Positions 32,981 to 42,431 of a stretch of DNA of 64,000 nucleotides are shown here, piece after piece. The stretch comes from Nitrospirota bacterium. Lineage in GTDB: Bacteria > Nitrospirota > Nitrospiria > Nitrospirales > Nitrospiraceae. A model generated the notes under the pieces. It saw nothing but the letters and a program-made list of their open reading frames with translations. It was not told where the DNA came from and did no database searches. Position 1 is the first letter of the stretch. Every line of letters starts with the position of its first letter. The position numbers and the translations under genes are program-made. The stretch spans positions 95,422-159,421 of the forward strand of contig JBFLWP010000006.1 of NCBI GenBank assembly GCA_040757595.1, in the 5' to 3' direction.

Positions 32981-33196
32981 ATGACGGATCTGGAACGAGT
33001 CCAGGGCATCAAGGTGCACGGGATCCAGCACATGGACGAGGGCACGGCGTTCATCCTCTGCATGGATCCGGAAACCGGCACGACCTTCGCGGTCCATCCG
33101 GGCGAGACGATCGGCACCGCGCTCGGCCGGGTCAAGTCCCGGTATCGGCAGGTCATGGGGGAGGCTCGTGGCGGGACTCAAGGGCTGCATCGCTGA
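32981..33196 (+). CDS. small conserved-looking protein between murE and murF
   Basis: 71 residues: DLERVQGIKVHGIQHMDEGT then FILCMDPETGTTFAVHPGET and a basic C-terminal segment. A good ribosome binding site (GGAGGAGG, 9-16 nt before the ATG) precedes it, and the 3' end overlaps the predicted GTG start of murF by 29 nt, suggesting translational coupling. Soluble, possibly a small beta domain. I do not recognise the family. Position suggests a role linked to precursor synthesis, which is inference only. Confidence 0.55.
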   Translation: MTDLERVQGIKVHGIQHMDEGTAFILCMDPETGTTFAVHPGETIGTALGRVKSRYRQVMGEARGGTQGLHR

Positions 33197-34667
33197 ACCG
33201 GCGTCGGCCAGAGCCGAGGACCGCCGCTCCGTTTGGGATATGCTGCTGTTCACGGTGGAAGAGGTGCTGGAAGTGACCGGCGGCCGGCTCCTGTCCGGTG
33301 AGCCCCGCGGAATCAAGCGGGTCTGCACCGACTCGCGGGACGTCCGTCGCGGAGACCTCTTCGTCGCCCTCGCGGGCGAGCGGTTCGACGGACACGACTT
33401 CGTCGCGACCGCGATCGGGCGGGGAGCGGTGGGCGCGATCGTGCAGAAGCCGGTTCCGCTTCCCGGCGCCGAGCGGCCGGCGGGGCCCGGCCGGCGGGCG
33501 GAGGCGGCCGCCCCCTTTCTCGTGAAGGTGCCGGACACGCTGGCGGCCTTCCAGCAACTGGCCGCCCACCACCGGAGCCGGTTCCGGATCCCGCTCGTGG
33601 CGGTGACGGGCAGCAACGGGAAGACGACGACGAAGGACATGGTCGCCGAGGTGCTCGCGGAGTGGGGGACGGTGCTCAAGACCGAGGGGAACCTGAACAA
33701 CCGCGTCGGGGTTCCCCAGACCCTCTTCCGGCTGACGTCGAAACACGAGACGGCCGTCATCGAGATGGGGGTGGACCGCAAGGGGCAGACCGCCCGCCTC
33801 TGCGAGATCGCGCACCCGACGATCGGGATCATCACGAACATCGGGCCGGATCACCTGGAGTTCTTCGGAAGCCTGGCGGCCTCGGCCCAGGCCAAGGGCG
33901 AGCTGCTGGACCTGCTCCCGCCGGACGGCGCGGTCGTGCTGAACGCGGACGACGCCTACTTCGACTACCTGGCGTCCCGGGCCCGCTGCCGGGTCCTCTC
34001 GTTCGGCCTTTCGCCCCAGGCGGAGGTGCGGGCAACTGACATCGTCCAGGACCCCCGTCGCGGCCTGAGTTGCAAGCTCGTGCTGCCCGGGCGGACGCGC
34101 GGGACGCCGGTGACGCTCGCGGTCCACGGGCTGCACAACCTCTCGAACGCGCTCGCGGCGGCGGCGGTCGGGTTCCTGCTCGACATGAGCGGCGTGGCGA
34201 TCGCCCGCGGACTGGCCCGGTTCCGGCCCGCCTCGATGAGGTCCCAGATCAGGAATTGGCGGGGCATCCGCATCGTCAACGACTGTTACAATGCGAACCC
34301 CGCTTCGATGAAGGCGGCCGTCGCGCTGTTGACCGAGCTGGGGGCCGGCGGGCGGACGATCGCCGTGCTCGGCGACATGCTGGAGCTGGGGCCGGACTCA
34401 CCCGCGCTGCACCGGGAAGTCGGCGCGTCGGTGGCGGAGCGGGGCGTCTCGCACCTGGTCGCCTGCGGGACCCTCGGGCGGGGCATCGCCGAGGGGGCCC
34501 GCGCGGCCGGCATGGACGAGGGGCGGATCCGGGAAGCGGCGGACGCGGAAGCGGCCGGCGGGATCGTGAAGGAGCTGGCCCGGCCGGGCGACGTGGTGCT
34601 GGTCAAGGCGTCGCGCGGCATGAAGATGGAACGGGCCATCGAAACGCTGACGGAAAAGGAGAGCTAA
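33168..34667 (+). CDS. murF: UDP-MurNAc-tripeptide:D-Ala-D-Ala ligase MurF
   Basis: 499 residues. Substrate domain FTVEEVLEVTGGRLLSGEPR, ATP loop VTGSNGKTTTKDM (about residues 146-158), NLNNRVGVP, GIITNIGPDHLEFF and NDCYNANPASMKAA are all MurF signatures. It adds D-Ala-D-Ala to the UDP-MurNAc tripeptide. GTG 33168 is chosen because GGGGGAGG lies 5 nt upstream. ATG 33240 (MLLFTVEEV) matches the usual family start, so the first 24 residues may be non-essential. Confidence 0.93.
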   Translation: MAGLKGCIAEPASARAEDRRSVWDMLLFTVEEVLEVTGGRLLSGEPRGIKRVCTDSRDVRRGDLFVALAGERFDGHDFVATAIGRGAVGAIVQKPVPLPGAERPAGPGRRAEAAAPFLVKVPDTLAAFQQLAAHHRSRFRIPLVAVTGSNGKTTTKDMVAEVLAEWGTVLKTEGNLNNRVGVPQTLFRLTSKHETAVIEMGVDRKGQTARLCEIAHPTIGIITNIGPDHLEFFGSLAASAQAKGELLDLLPPDGAVVLNADDAYFDYLASRARCRVLSFGLSPQAEVRATDIVQDPRRGLSCKLVLPGRTRGTPVTLAVHGLHNLSNALAAAAVGFLLDMSGVAIARGLARFRPASMRSQIRNWRGIRIVNDCYNANPASMKAAVALLTELGAGGRTIAVLGDMLELGPDSPALHREVGASVAERGVSHLVACGTLGRGIAEGARAAGMDEGRIREAADAEAAGGIVKELARPGDVVLVKASRGMKMERAIETLTEKES

Positions 34668-34765
34668 TTGGCGCATGGCCCATGGCGTATGGCCGGAGAG
34701 GTGAAGGCGCGACATCGCTTTCATCACTCGCTTGAGCCATCAGCCATAAGCCATCAGCCATAGGC
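34668..34765. repeat. mirrored repeat (GGCGTATGGCC/CCATCAGCCATAGG dialect)
   Basis: Left units GCATGGCCCATGGCGTATGG and right units GCCATCAGCCATAAGCC, CATCAGCCATAGG. Fills the murF-mraY gap. Confidence 0.6.
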
Positions 34766-34778
34766 TCCGGTCTGAAGA

Positions 34779-35855
34779 ATGCTGTACCTGCTGCTCTATC
34801 CCCTGCACACAGAGTTCTCCTTCCTGAACGTCTTTCGCTACCTCAGCTTCCGGATCATCTATGCGGCGGTCACCGCCTTCCTCATCGCGTTTGTGCTGGC
34901 GCCGCCGCTGATCCGCAAGTTGCAGGAGATCCGGCTCGGGCAGCAGGTGCGGGACGACGGGCCCAAGACGCACTTGGCCAAGAGCGGGACGCCGACGATG
35001 GGCGGGCTCCTGATCCTGTTCGCGGTGCTGCTCTCGACCCTGCTCTGGGCCGACGTGACCAATCCCTACGTGTGGCTGGTGGTCTTCGCCACCGCGGGAT
35101 TCGGGCTGATCGGGTTCGTGGACGACTACCTGAAGTTCGTGCGGCGGCAGTCCAAGGGGCTGACGGCCACGCAGAAATTCCTCGCGCAGGGGCTCGTGGC
35201 GCTGGGACTCGGCGTCTTCTTCTACTTCCTGCCCGGCTATTCCACCAAGCTGAGCGTGCCGTTCTTCAAGACCTTCACGCCGGACCTGGGACTCCTCTAC
35301 ATCCCGTTCGCGATCCTGGTCATCGTCGGGAGCTCCAACGCGGTCAACCTGACCGACGGCCTGGACGGTCTGGCGGTCGGGCCCGTGATGATCGCCTCGC
35401 TCGCCTACACGATCGTGAGCTACGTGGTCGGGAACCACGTCATCTCCGATTACCTGCTGATTCCCTACATCGAGGGGGCGGGGGAGCTGGCCGTCTTCAC
35501 CGCGACGATCTTCGGGGCCAGCCTGGGCTTTCTCTGGTTCAATACCTATCCGGCCTCCGTCTTCATGGGGGACGTGGGCTCTCTTCCCTTGGGGGCGGCG
35601 CTGGGGACGGTGGCGGTGGCCAGCAAACACGAACTGCTGCTGATCCTGGTGGGCGGCGTGTTCGTGATCGAGGCCATCTCGGTCATCTTCCAGGTGATCT
35701 CCTACAAGTCGCGCAGGAAACGGATCTTCCTCATGGCGCCGATCCACCACCATTTCGAGATGAAGGGGTGGGAGGAGCCGAAGGTGGTGGTGCGGCTCTG
35801 GATCATCGCGATCCTGTTGGCGCTGCTGAGTCTGAGCACGCTGAAGCTACGGTGA
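34779..35855 (+). CDS. mraY: phospho-MurNAc-pentapeptide transferase MraY
   Basis: 358 residues, ten TM helices. Family signatures: [29 protein letters not shown] (catalytic Asp pair), [19 protein letters not shown], and the [19 protein letters not shown]is-rich motif near the C-terminus. It transfers phospho-MurNAc-pentapeptide to undecaprenyl phosphate to make lipid I in the inner membrane. Full length. Confidence 0.95.
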   Translation: MLYLLLYPLHTEFSFLNVFRYLSFRIIYAAVTAFLIAFVLAPPLIRKLQEIRLGQQVRDDGPKTHLAKSGTPTMGGLLILFAVLLSTLLWADVTNPYVWLVVFATAGFGLIGFVDDYLKFVRRQSKGLTATQKFLAQGLVALGLGVFFYFLPGYSTKLSVPFFKTFTPDLGLLYIPFAILVIVGSSNAVNLTDGLDGLAVGPVMIASLAYTIVSYVVGNHVISDYLLIPYIEGAGELAVFTATIFGASLGFLWFNTYPASVFMGDVGSLPLGAALGTVAVASKHELLLILVGGVFVIEAISVIFQVISYKSRRKRIFLMAPIHHHFEMKGWEEPKVVVRLWIIAILLALLSLSTLKLR

Positions 35856-35945
35856 CAGGCACGAGGCGAGGGGTAAGTGGCGAGAGGTGGAAGCGGGAAC
35901 CTGACCCCTTATCTCGCGCCTCGGGCCACGAGCCTGTGCCGGTTG
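35856..35945. repeat. mirrored repeat (GAGGCACGAGG dialect)
   Basis: AGGCACGAGGCGAGGGG...GGCGAGAGG on the left, CTCGCGCCTCGGGCCACGAG and CCTGTGCC on the right. Fills the mraY-murD gap. Confidence 0.65.
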
Positions 35946-35965
35946 CCCACTGATGGTCAACATCC

Positions 35966-37360
35966 ATGGGTTCATGGGCGACGATGGATCTCGGAGGAGC
36001 GCGGGTCACTGTGGTCGGGCTGGCCCGCAGCGGCGTGGCGGCGGCCCGCCTGCTTTTGGCCCTGGGAGCCAGAGTCACCGTGGCCGACGGCAAGGCCGAG
36101 TCGGAGCTGGGCGAAGCGCTGACCAGGCTGGACCGGCGCGCCCTGTCGCTCCGCCTGGGCCAGGGCTACGAATCCGCATTCGATGGGGCCGACCTGATCG
36201 TGATCAGTCCCGGCGTGCCGTTCCGGCTTCCGTCGCTGGAGGCGGCCAGGCGACGGGGCGTGGCGGTGATCGGAGAACTGGAGCTGGCCTCCCGGTTTCT
36301 GAGCGGACCGATCGTGGCCGTGACCGGGACCAACGGGAAGAGCACCACCGCGACGCTGGCCGGGCTCTTTCTGAAGGAGAGCGGCAAGCGGGCCTTCGTG
36401 GGCGGCAACCTGGGCACGCCCCTCTGCGAAGCGGCGCTCGCCTGCCTCCGGGCGGGGACGGCAACGCCCTATGAATACGTCGTGGCGGAGGTGTCCAGCT
36501 TTCAACTGGAGACGGTCGAGCGGTTCCGTCCCTGGCTGGCGGCGCTGCTCAACATCACGACGGATCACCTGGACCGGTACGACTCCCTCGAGGACTATGT
36601 CGCGGCCAAGGCCAGGATCTTCGAGAACCAGACCGGGCAGGACGTGGCGCTGCTGAACCTGGACGACGAGCGGGTGGCGGGCCTGGCGCGGCTGGTCCGC
36701 GCGAGGAAGATGGGATTCACCGTCCGCCGAGCCGGGCTGGCCGGCGGAGAGGGTGCGTGGCTCCAGGGTGATCGGCTCATGGTGACGATCGGCGGGAAGG
36801 CCGAGGAGGTCTGCCGGCGCAACGAGCTCAGGCTCCTGGGCTCGCACAACGTGGCCAACGTCCTGGCTGCCTCCGTGATCGGCGCGCTCTGCGGCTGTCC
36901 GGCCGGCGCCATGCGCCGGGTGCTCGGGACCTTCCCCGGGCTCGAGCATGCGCTGGAGCTCGTGCGGGAACGGCAGGGGGTCAAGTTCGTCAACGATTCG
37001 AAGGGCACGAACGTGGACGCCACGGTCAAGGCCCTGGAAAGCCTGGACGCGCCGGTCCTGCTCATCGCGGGCGGCAAGGACAAGGGAGGGGACTTCGCGC
37101 GGCTCCGCGAGCCGGTGCTGCGCCGCGCGAAGCGGGTCATCCTCATCGGCGAAGCGGCGCCGCGCATCCGGGAGGCGCTGCGCGGGTGGGAGCGCGTCGC
37201 GCAGGCCGGCTCCCTGCGCGAGGCGGTGGAGCAGGCGGCGCGCGAGGCGGGCGCGGGGGACGTGGTGCTGCTGTCCCCGGCCTGCGCCAGCTTCGACATG
37301 TTCCGGGACTATCAGGACCGTGGCCGGCAGTTCAAGGAGCTGGTCAACAGCCTCCCGTGA
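35966..37360 (+). CDS. murD: UDP-MurNAc-L-Ala:D-Glu ligase MurD
   Basis: 464 residues. Rossmann-like N-terminus [29 protein letters not shown] loop [13 protein letters not shown] (about residues 117-129), [16 protein letters not shown] and [15 protein letters not shown]. It adds D-glutamate to UDP-MurNAc-L-Ala. Start is ATG 35966 or, closer to the family start, ATG 35984; neither has a strong ribosome binding site because repeat sequence adjoins. Confidence 0.93.
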   Translation: MGSWATMDLGGARVTVVGLARSGVAAARLLLALGARVTVADGKAESELGEALTRLDRRALSLRLGQGYESAFDGADLIVISPGVPFRLPSLEAARRRGVAVIGELELASRFLSGPIVAVTGTNGKSTTATLAGLFLKESGKRAFVGGNLGTPLCEAALACLRAGTATPYEYVVAEVSSFQLETVERFRPWLAALLNITTDHLDRYDSLEDYVAAKARIFENQTGQDVALLNLDDERVAGLARLVRARKMGFTVRRAGLAGGEGAWLQGDRLMVTIGGKAEEVCRRNELRLLGSHNVANVLAASVIGALCGCPAGAMRRVLGTFPGLEHALELVRERQGVKFVNDSKGTNVDATVKALESLDAPVLLIAGGKDKGGDFARLREPVLRRAKRVILIGEAAPRIREALRGWERVAQAGSLREAVEQAAREAGAGDVVLLSPACASFDMFRDYQDRGRQFKELVNSLP

Positions 37361-37447
37361 CGGGTGATCGGTGACGCGTGACGAGTTTGGAAATAGGCTT
37401 CACCGCTCTTTATCACCGATCACCGATCACCTGTCACTTGTCACCTA
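37361..37447. repeat. mirrored repeat (GTGACGGGTGATCGGTGA dialect)
   Basis: CGGGTGATCGGTGACGCGTG on the left, ATCACCGATCACCGATCACC and TGTCACTTGTCACC on the right. murD-ftsW gap. Confidence 0.65.
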
Positions 37448-37459
37448 AGGGGTTGATGG

Positions 37460-38662
37460 ATGACGCGCAGAGGAGCCCAGGCCGGAACGCTGGCGCTGCC
37501 CTGGCCGTCCTCGGGAGGACGGTCGCGGGAGCGGGCCGGCGCCGACGGGGGCGTGCTGGCGGTGACGGTGGCCCTGACCCTGGTCGGGCTCGTGATGGTG
37601 TTCAGCGCCAGCGGGGTGGTCGCGGGCAATCGCTTCCACGACTCCATCTATTACCTCAAGCGGCAACTGGCCTGGCTGGCTTTCGGATTCCTGCTGCTCC
37701 AGGTGGCCTCGCGCACGGACTACACGGTCTGGCGCAAGCTGGCCCTGCCGATCCTGGCCGTGGTGACGTTCTCGTTGATTCTGGTGCTGATCCCCGGCGT
37801 GGGCGTGGTGGCCAAGGGTGCGCGGCGCTGGATCCGCCTCGGGCCCGTCTCGGTGCAGCCGGCCGAGATGGTCAAGCTGGCGGTGGTGCTTTACCTGGCC
37901 TCCTACCTGACCAGGAAGGAGGCGCGGCTGACGGAATTCGCCGCCGGCTTCCTGCCCCCGCTGGTGGTCGTCGGGGTGCTGGCCGGGCTGGTGGTGCTGC
38001 AGCCGGACCTGGGCACGGTGGTGGTGATCGGCCTGGTGACGCTGGGGCTCCTGTTCCTGGCCGGCGCCGGGCTCAGCCACCTCTCGCTGGTGCTGTTGAG
38101 CGCCCTGCCCCTGGTGGGATTCCTGATCTGGAAGTCGCCGTACCGGCTGCAGCGGCTGATGACGTTTTTGGACCCGGAGAAGGACCCGACCGGCGCCGGC
38201 TTCCAGGTGAACCAGTCGTTCCTGGCCTTCGGCAGCGGAGGCCTGTTCGGCGTCGGGCTGGGCGAGGGGAAGCAGAAGCTCTTTTTCCTGCCCGAGGCCC
38301 ACACGGACTTCGTGCTGGCGCTGGTGGGGGAGGAATTGGGGCTGGTCGGCGCGGGCGCGATCATCATCCTGTACGCGGTGCTCGTCCTGCGGGGATTTCA
38401 GATCGCCACCAGGGCGCGGGAGCCCTTCGGCCGTCACCTGGCTCTGGGGATCACGCTGCTGCTCGGCGTCCAGGCCCTGATCAACGCGGGCGTGGTGACC
38501 GGGATGTTGCCGACCAAGGGGCTGACCCTGCCGCTCGTCAGCTACGGCGGCTCCTCGCTGCTCGTGAACCTGCTGGCGATCGGCATCCTGTTGAGCGTCT
38601 CGCGGGATCGCCAGGGGGGCTGGCAGGCCCAAGGGTACGGCGCCGGGTTCGCGCGGCGATGA
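37460..38662 (+). CDS. ftsW: septal peptidoglycan glycosyltransferase FtsW
   Basis: 400 residues, SEDS family with ten TM helices. Signatures: GARRWIRLGPVSVQPAEMVKL (Trp-Ile-Arg and catalytic-loop region), GFQVNQSFLAFGSGGLFGVGLGEGKQK… AHTDFVLALVGEELG, and GLTLPLVSYGGSS near the C-terminus. It polymerises lipid II at the septum with FtsI. The N-terminal 30 residues are cytoplasmic and Arg/Gly-rich. Stop overlaps murG (ATGA). Confidence 0.93.
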   Translation: MTRRGAQAGTLALPWPSSGGRSRERAGADGGVLAVTVALTLVGLVMVFSASGVVAGNRFHDSIYYLKRQLAWLAFGFLLLQVASRTDYTVWRKLALPILAVVTFSLILVLIPGVGVVAKGARRWIRLGPVSVQPAEMVKLAVVLYLASYLTRKEARLTEFAAGFLPPLVVVGVLAGLVVLQPDLGTVVVIGLVTLGLLFLAGAGLSHLSLVLLSALPLVGFLIWKSPYRLQRLMTFLDPEKDPTGAGFQVNQSFLAFGSGGLFGVGLGEGKQKLFFLPEAHTDFVLALVGEELGLVGAGAIIILYAVLVLRGFQIATRAREPFGRHLALGITLLLGVQALINAGVVTGMLPTKGLTLPLVSYGGSSLLVNLLAIGILLSVSRDRQGGWQAQGYGAGFARR

Positions 38663-39837
38663 CGATCGTGATCGCGGCCGGAGGCACCGGCGGGCACCTG
38701 TACCCCGCGGTCGCGCTGGCGCGGGAGTTTCTGCGGCAGGACCCGGCGAGCCGCATCGTCTTCGTCGGGACGCCGCGCGGGCTCGAGACGAAGGTGCTGG
38801 CGCATGAGGGATTCGAACTCGTGATGGTCGCGGCCCAGCCGGTCATGGGACGGGGAGCGTGGAGAGCGTCGGCCGCGCTGCTCACGGTGCCGCTGGGGAT
38901 CTGGCAGGCGGCCCGGCTGCTCCGGGCCAGGAACGCCGACTTGGCGATCGGCATCGGGGGCTACACCAGCCCGCCCCTGCTGCTGGCGGCCTTCCTGCTG
39001 GGGGTGCCGCGGGTGATTCTGGAGCCGAACGCCTATCCGGGCCTGGCCAACAAGCTGCTGGGGCCGATCGCGAACCTGGTGTTCCTGGCCTTCGAGGCGG
39101 CGGGCCCCCATTTCGCCCGGGCCAAGGTCCGGGCGTCGGGCACGCCGATCCGACGCGAGTTCTACGAAGACGGGGCCACGGGGCATGAGACGCGAGGCGC
39201 GAGCGGTTCCGAACCCCCTCGCCCCGCGCCGCGTGCCTCGGGCCCGCAGGGTCGAAAGACCCTGCTGGTCTTCGGCGGGAGCCAGGGAGCCAGCGCGATC
39301 AACCGGGCGATGGTCGAGGCCCTGCCGCACCTGCGCGCGGTCGGCGCGGAGCCGGCGATCGTCCATCAGACCGGGGAGGCGGACCGGGCGTCCGTCGCCG
39401 CCGCCTATGAGGCGGCCGGAGTCCGGGCCGAGGTGGTCCCGTTCCTGTTCGAGATGCCCGACGCGTTGCGCGCGGCGGACCTCGTGGTGGCGCGGGCCGG
39501 CGCCGTGACGCTGGCGGAACTGGCGGCCTGCGGCAAGCCGGCGGTGTTGATCCCGCTGCCGACCGCGATCTATGGGCACCAGGAGAAAAACGCGCGGGTC
39601 CTGGAACAGGCGGGGGCGGCAGTGGTGCTGTTGCAAAACGAACTGACCGGCGAACGGCTGGCCCGGACCGTCGCGACGTTGTTGTCCGACGAGGCCCGCC
39701 TCCGGACGATGGGCGAGCGGAGCCGGGCGCTGGGAAGGACCGATGCGGCGGAGCTGATCGTGCGCGAATGTCGAACACTCGTGGGAGGACGGCATGACAC
39801 CAACAGGCCTGTTGGAGCGGCGGGAGCGCGATCGTGA
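38659..39837 (+). CDS. murG: UDP-GlcNAc transferase MurG, carrying an in-frame repeat insertion
   Basis: 392 residues, GT28 fold. [21 protein letters not shown]-terminal glycine loop, [27 protein letters not shown], and [21 protein letters not shown] with GHQEKNA for UDP-GlcNAc binding. It makes lipid II from lipid I. Between the two domains, residues about 172-199 ([20 protein letters not shown]…) are encoded by a mirrored repeat of the intergenic GAGGCGCGAG dialect. The insertion keeps the frame and falls in the interdomain linker, where it should be tolerated. The protein is about 25 residues longer than typical MurG. Confidence 0.92.
   Translation: MTIVIAAGGTGGHLYPAVALAREFLRQDPASRIVFVGTPRGLETKVLAHEGFELVMVAAQPVMGRGAWRASAALLTVPLGIWQAARLLRARNADLAIGIGGYTSPPLLLAAFLLGVPRVILEPNAYPGLANKLLGPIANLVFLAFEAAGPHFARAKVRASGTPIRREFYEDGATGHETRGASGSEPPRPAPRASGPQGRKTLLVFGGSQGASAINRAMVEALPHLRAVGAEPAIVHQTGEADRASVAAAYEAAGVRAEVVPFLFEMPDALRAADLVVARAGAVTLAELAACGKPAVLIPLPTAIYGHQEKNARVLEQAGAAVVLLQNELTGERLARTVATLLSDEARLRTMGERSRALGRTDAAELIVRECRTLVGGRHDTNRPVGAAGARS
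39182..39243. repeat. mirrored repeat inside murG
   Basis: GCATGAGACGCGAGGCGCGA then CGGTTCCGAACCC loop and CTCGCCCCGCGCCGCGTGCC-TCGG. Same dialect as the intergenic copies at 1101, 2202 and 35856, but inside a coding sequence and in frame. Confidence 0.65.
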
Positions 39838-41284
39838 GGCGGGGCTCAACGGATCGAAGGGCGGGAACGGGGCTCAGGGGCTGACCGGGCGGCACCGGAT
39901 ATCCATGTTCAGGAAGATCCAGCATATCCATCTGGTCGGGATCGGCGGGGCCGGCATGAGCGGCATCGCGGAGGTGCTGCTGACGCTGGGCTACAAGGTC
40001 ACCGGCTCGGACCTCCAGGCTTCGGAGACCACGAGGCGTCTGGAGGAGCTGGGCGGCCGGATCTTCATCGGGCATCAGGAGGCCAACGTCGGCGAGGCGC
40101 AAGTGGTGGTCGTCTCCTCGGCCGTGTCGGTCCAGAACCCCGAAGTGGCGGCGGCCAAGGCCAAGCACATCCCGGTCATCCCCCGGGCGGAGATGCTGGC
40201 GGAACTGATGCGGCTGAAGTACGGGATCGCCATCGCCGGCGCGCACGGCAAGACGACGACGACCTCCATGGTGGCGTCGGTCCTGGCCCAGGGCGGCCTC
40301 GACCCCACGATCGTGATCGGCGGCAAGGTCAACGCGCTCGGGAGCCACGCGAGGCTGGGGCGCGGCGATCTCCTGGTCGCGGAGGCGGACGAGAGCGACG
40401 GCTCCTTCCTCAAGCTCTCCCCCTCCATCGTGGCCGTGACCAACATCGACCGGGAGCACCTGGACTACTACAAGACCATGGACCGGCTGCAGGAGGGCTT
40501 CCTGGAGTTCATCAACCGGGTGCCCTTCTACGGGCTGGCGGTCCTCTGCTTGGACGACGGGCACCTCCGGGCCCTGCTCCCGCGGGTCGTGAAGCGGTAC
40601 CAGACCTACGGACTCCAGCCTCAGCCCGGCTCGCCGCCGCCCGATTTCCGCGCGGACAACGTCAGACTCAACAAGTGGGAGTCGGAGTTCCGGGCCTACT
40701 TTCGCGAGAAGAGCCTGGGGCCCTTTCGTCTCTCGGTCCCCGGCATCCACAACGTGGCCAACGCGCTGGCCGCGATCGCGATCGGGCTGGAGCTGGACGT
40801 GCCGATCGATCTGATCCGGAAGGGCCTCGCCTCTTTCGCCGGCGTGGAGCGGCGCTTCCAATTGCGCGGGGAGCGGAACGACGTCATGGTCGTAGACGAC
40901 TACGGCCACCACCCGACCGAGATCCGCGCCACCCTGTCGGCGGCCAAGCGGGGCTGGGACCGGCGTCTGGTGGTGCTCTTCCAGCCCCACCGGTACACGC
41001 GCACGCGGGACCTGCTGGAGGAGTTCGCCCGATCGTTCGACCTGGCCGACCTCCTGTTCGTGACCGAGATCTACGCGGCGAGCGAGTCCCCGATTCCCGG
41101 CGTGACCGGGGAAAAGCTGGCGGAGGCGGTCCGGGCCACGGGGCACCGCTCGGTGGAATGGGTGGAGGGGAAGGACCAGTTGGTGGAGCGGGTTCTACCC
41201 CACCTCAGGCCGGGCGACCTGGTCCTCACGCTCGGGGCCGGCGACGTCTGGAAGGCGGGACCGCAGATCCTGGAGCGGTTGTGA
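39794..41284 (+). CDS. murC: UDP-MurNAc:L-alanine ligase MurC
   Basis: 496 residues. Core signatures: [31 protein letters not shown] loop [46 protein letters not shown]. It adds L-Ala to UDP-MurNAc. The start is ambiguous: ATG 39794 follows a GGGAGGA ribosome binding site and overlaps murG by 44 nt, giving a 37-residue basic extension. ATG 39905 (MFRKIQHIH) is the usual family start but has no ribosome binding site. Confidence 0.93.
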   Translation: MTPTGLLERRERDREAGLNGSKGGNGAQGLTGRHRISMFRKIQHIHLVGIGGAGMSGIAEVLLTLGYKVTGSDLQASETTRRLEELGGRIFIGHQEANVGEAQVVVVSSAVSVQNPEVAAAKAKHIPVIPRAEMLAELMRLKYGIAIAGAHGKTTTTSMVASVLAQGGLDPTIVIGGKVNALGSHARLGRGDLLVAEADESDGSFLKLSPSIVAVTNIDREHLDYYKTMDRLQEGFLEFINRVPFYGLAVLCLDDGHLRALLPRVVKRYQTYGLQPQPGSPPPDFRADNVRLNKWESEFRAYFREKSLGPFRLSVPGIHNVANALAAIAIGLELDVPIDLIRKGLASFAGVERRFQLRGERNDVMVVDDYGHHPTEIRATLSAAKRGWDRRLVVLFQPHRYTRTRDLLEEFARSFDLADLLFVTEIYAASESPIPGVTGEKLAEAVRATGHRSVEWVEGKDQLVERVLPHLRPGDLVLTLGAGDVWKAGPQILERL

Positions 41285-41288
41285 GAGC

Positions 41289-41405
41289 CGTGATCAGGTG
41301 ATCGGTGATGAGCGATGAGTGTTCGCTGATAGGACAGGAGATTTTACCCGTCACCGGGGACCCGTTGCATTTCCCGGAGCCACGGGTCCCCGCGTCGCCC
41401 GTCAC
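41289..41405. repeat. mirrored repeats (GTGATCGGTGATGAG dialect), two nested
   Basis: GTGATCAGGTGATCGGTGAT on the left and a nested inverted pair GGGGACCCGT / ACGGGTCCCC on the right, with CCGTCACCGG and GCCCGTCACG flanks. Occupies the murC-murB gap. Confidence 0.55.
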
Positions 41406-41415
41406 GTTGGTCAAG

Positions 41416-42336
41416 ATGAGCCGGATCCATCGAGCCTTGAGCAAACAGGACCTGCGCGCGGTTGTCGCCGGTCTGCGTGGAAAGGTGAAGTTCGACGCGC
41501 CGCTCGCCGACTATACCTCGTTCAGGATCGGGGGACCGGCGGACGTGCTGGTGCTCCCCGCCGACGTGGAGGATCTCAGGCGGCTGGTCGTCCAAGCCCG
41601 CGCGGCGAAGGCGCCGATCTTCGTGCTCGGGGGGACGAACCTGCTCGTGCGCGACAAGGGCATCCGGGGCGTCGTGGTGAACCTCTCGCGGCTGAACGCG
41701 ATCAAGGACGAGCCGGGCCACGTGGTCTATGCGGAGGGCGGGGTCGGGATGCCGACGCTGATGAAGCATGCGATCAGCCGGTCGCTCTCCGGGCTCGAAT
41801 GGGCGGCGGGCATCCCGGGCACGGTGGCCGGGTGCGTGGTCATGAACGCCGGCACGAGGCTGGGCGAGATGAAGGATTGCCTGAAGGCCGTGCGGATCGT
41901 GGACCGGAAGGGTTCGGTCGTGGACGTGCCGGCCTCGGCCGTCCGCTTCAGCTACCGCCGGGCGATCCTGCCGCGCGGCATCGTGGTCGGGGCCTGGCTC
42001 CAACTCAAGCCCGGCTCCCGCGAGAAGATCGAATCGGTCGTGAAGGAATACCTGCGGCACAGGAAGGAGACCCAGCCGCTGGCCCTGCCGAGCGCCGGCT
42101 GCGTCTTCAAGAACCCGCCGCACGACTCGGCCGGCCGCCTGATCGAGTCGGTCGGGTTGAAGGGGGCCACGGTCGGCGACGCCCAGGTCTCCGGGAAGCA
42201 CGCGAACTTCGTGGTCAACGTGGGCCGGGCCTCGGCCGAAGACGTGATCGCGCTGATCAAGCAGGTCGGCCGGACGGTCGAGGAGCGGGCCGGCGTCACG
42301 CTGGAGCTGGAATTGAAGATCGTCGGCCAACCGTAA
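41416..42336 (+). CDS. murB: UDP-N-acetylenolpyruvoylglucosamine reductase MurB
   Basis: 306 residues. FAD-binding: YTSFRIGGPADVLVLP, VLGGTNLLVRDKGIRGVVV, and GLEWAAGIPGTVAGCVVMNA. Substrate/catalytic part: FSYRRAILPRG, SAGCVFKNPP (catalytic Ser region) and SGKHANFVVN. Type IIa-like short form. It reduces UDP-GlcNAc-enolpyruvate to UDP-MurNAc with NADPH. ATG 41416 chosen because homology starts there; the longer frame to 41305 is repeat sequence. Confidence 0.93.
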   Translation: MSRIHRALSKQDLRAVVAGLRGKVKFDAPLADYTSFRIGGPADVLVLPADVEDLRRLVVQARAAKAPIFVLGGTNLLVRDKGIRGVVVNLSRLNAIKDEPGHVVYAEGGVGMPTLMKHAISRSLSGLEWAAGIPGTVAGCVVMNAGTRLGEMKDCLKAVRIVDRKGSVVDVPASAVRFSYRRAILPRGIVVGAWLQLKPGSREKIESVVKEYLRHRKETQPLALPSAGCVFKNPPHDSAGRLIESVGLKGATVGDAQVSGKHANFVVNVGRASAEDVIALIKQVGRTVEERAGVTLELELKIVGQP

Positions 42337-42340
42337 CGAC

Positions 42341-42431
42341 CGTGACGCGTGACAGGTGATGAGTGATGGGCGACGAGGGGGATCAGAGATGAGGAAGAAG
42401 ACGCATCACCGATCACCCATCACCCATCACG
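42341..42431. repeat. mirrored repeat (GTGACAGGTGATGAG dialect) reaching into ddl
   Basis: GTGACGCGTGACAGGTGATG on the left and CATCACCGATCACCCATCAC plus CCATCACGAG on the right. The right arm is translated as residues 5-15 of the predicted Ddl. Confidence 0.6.
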
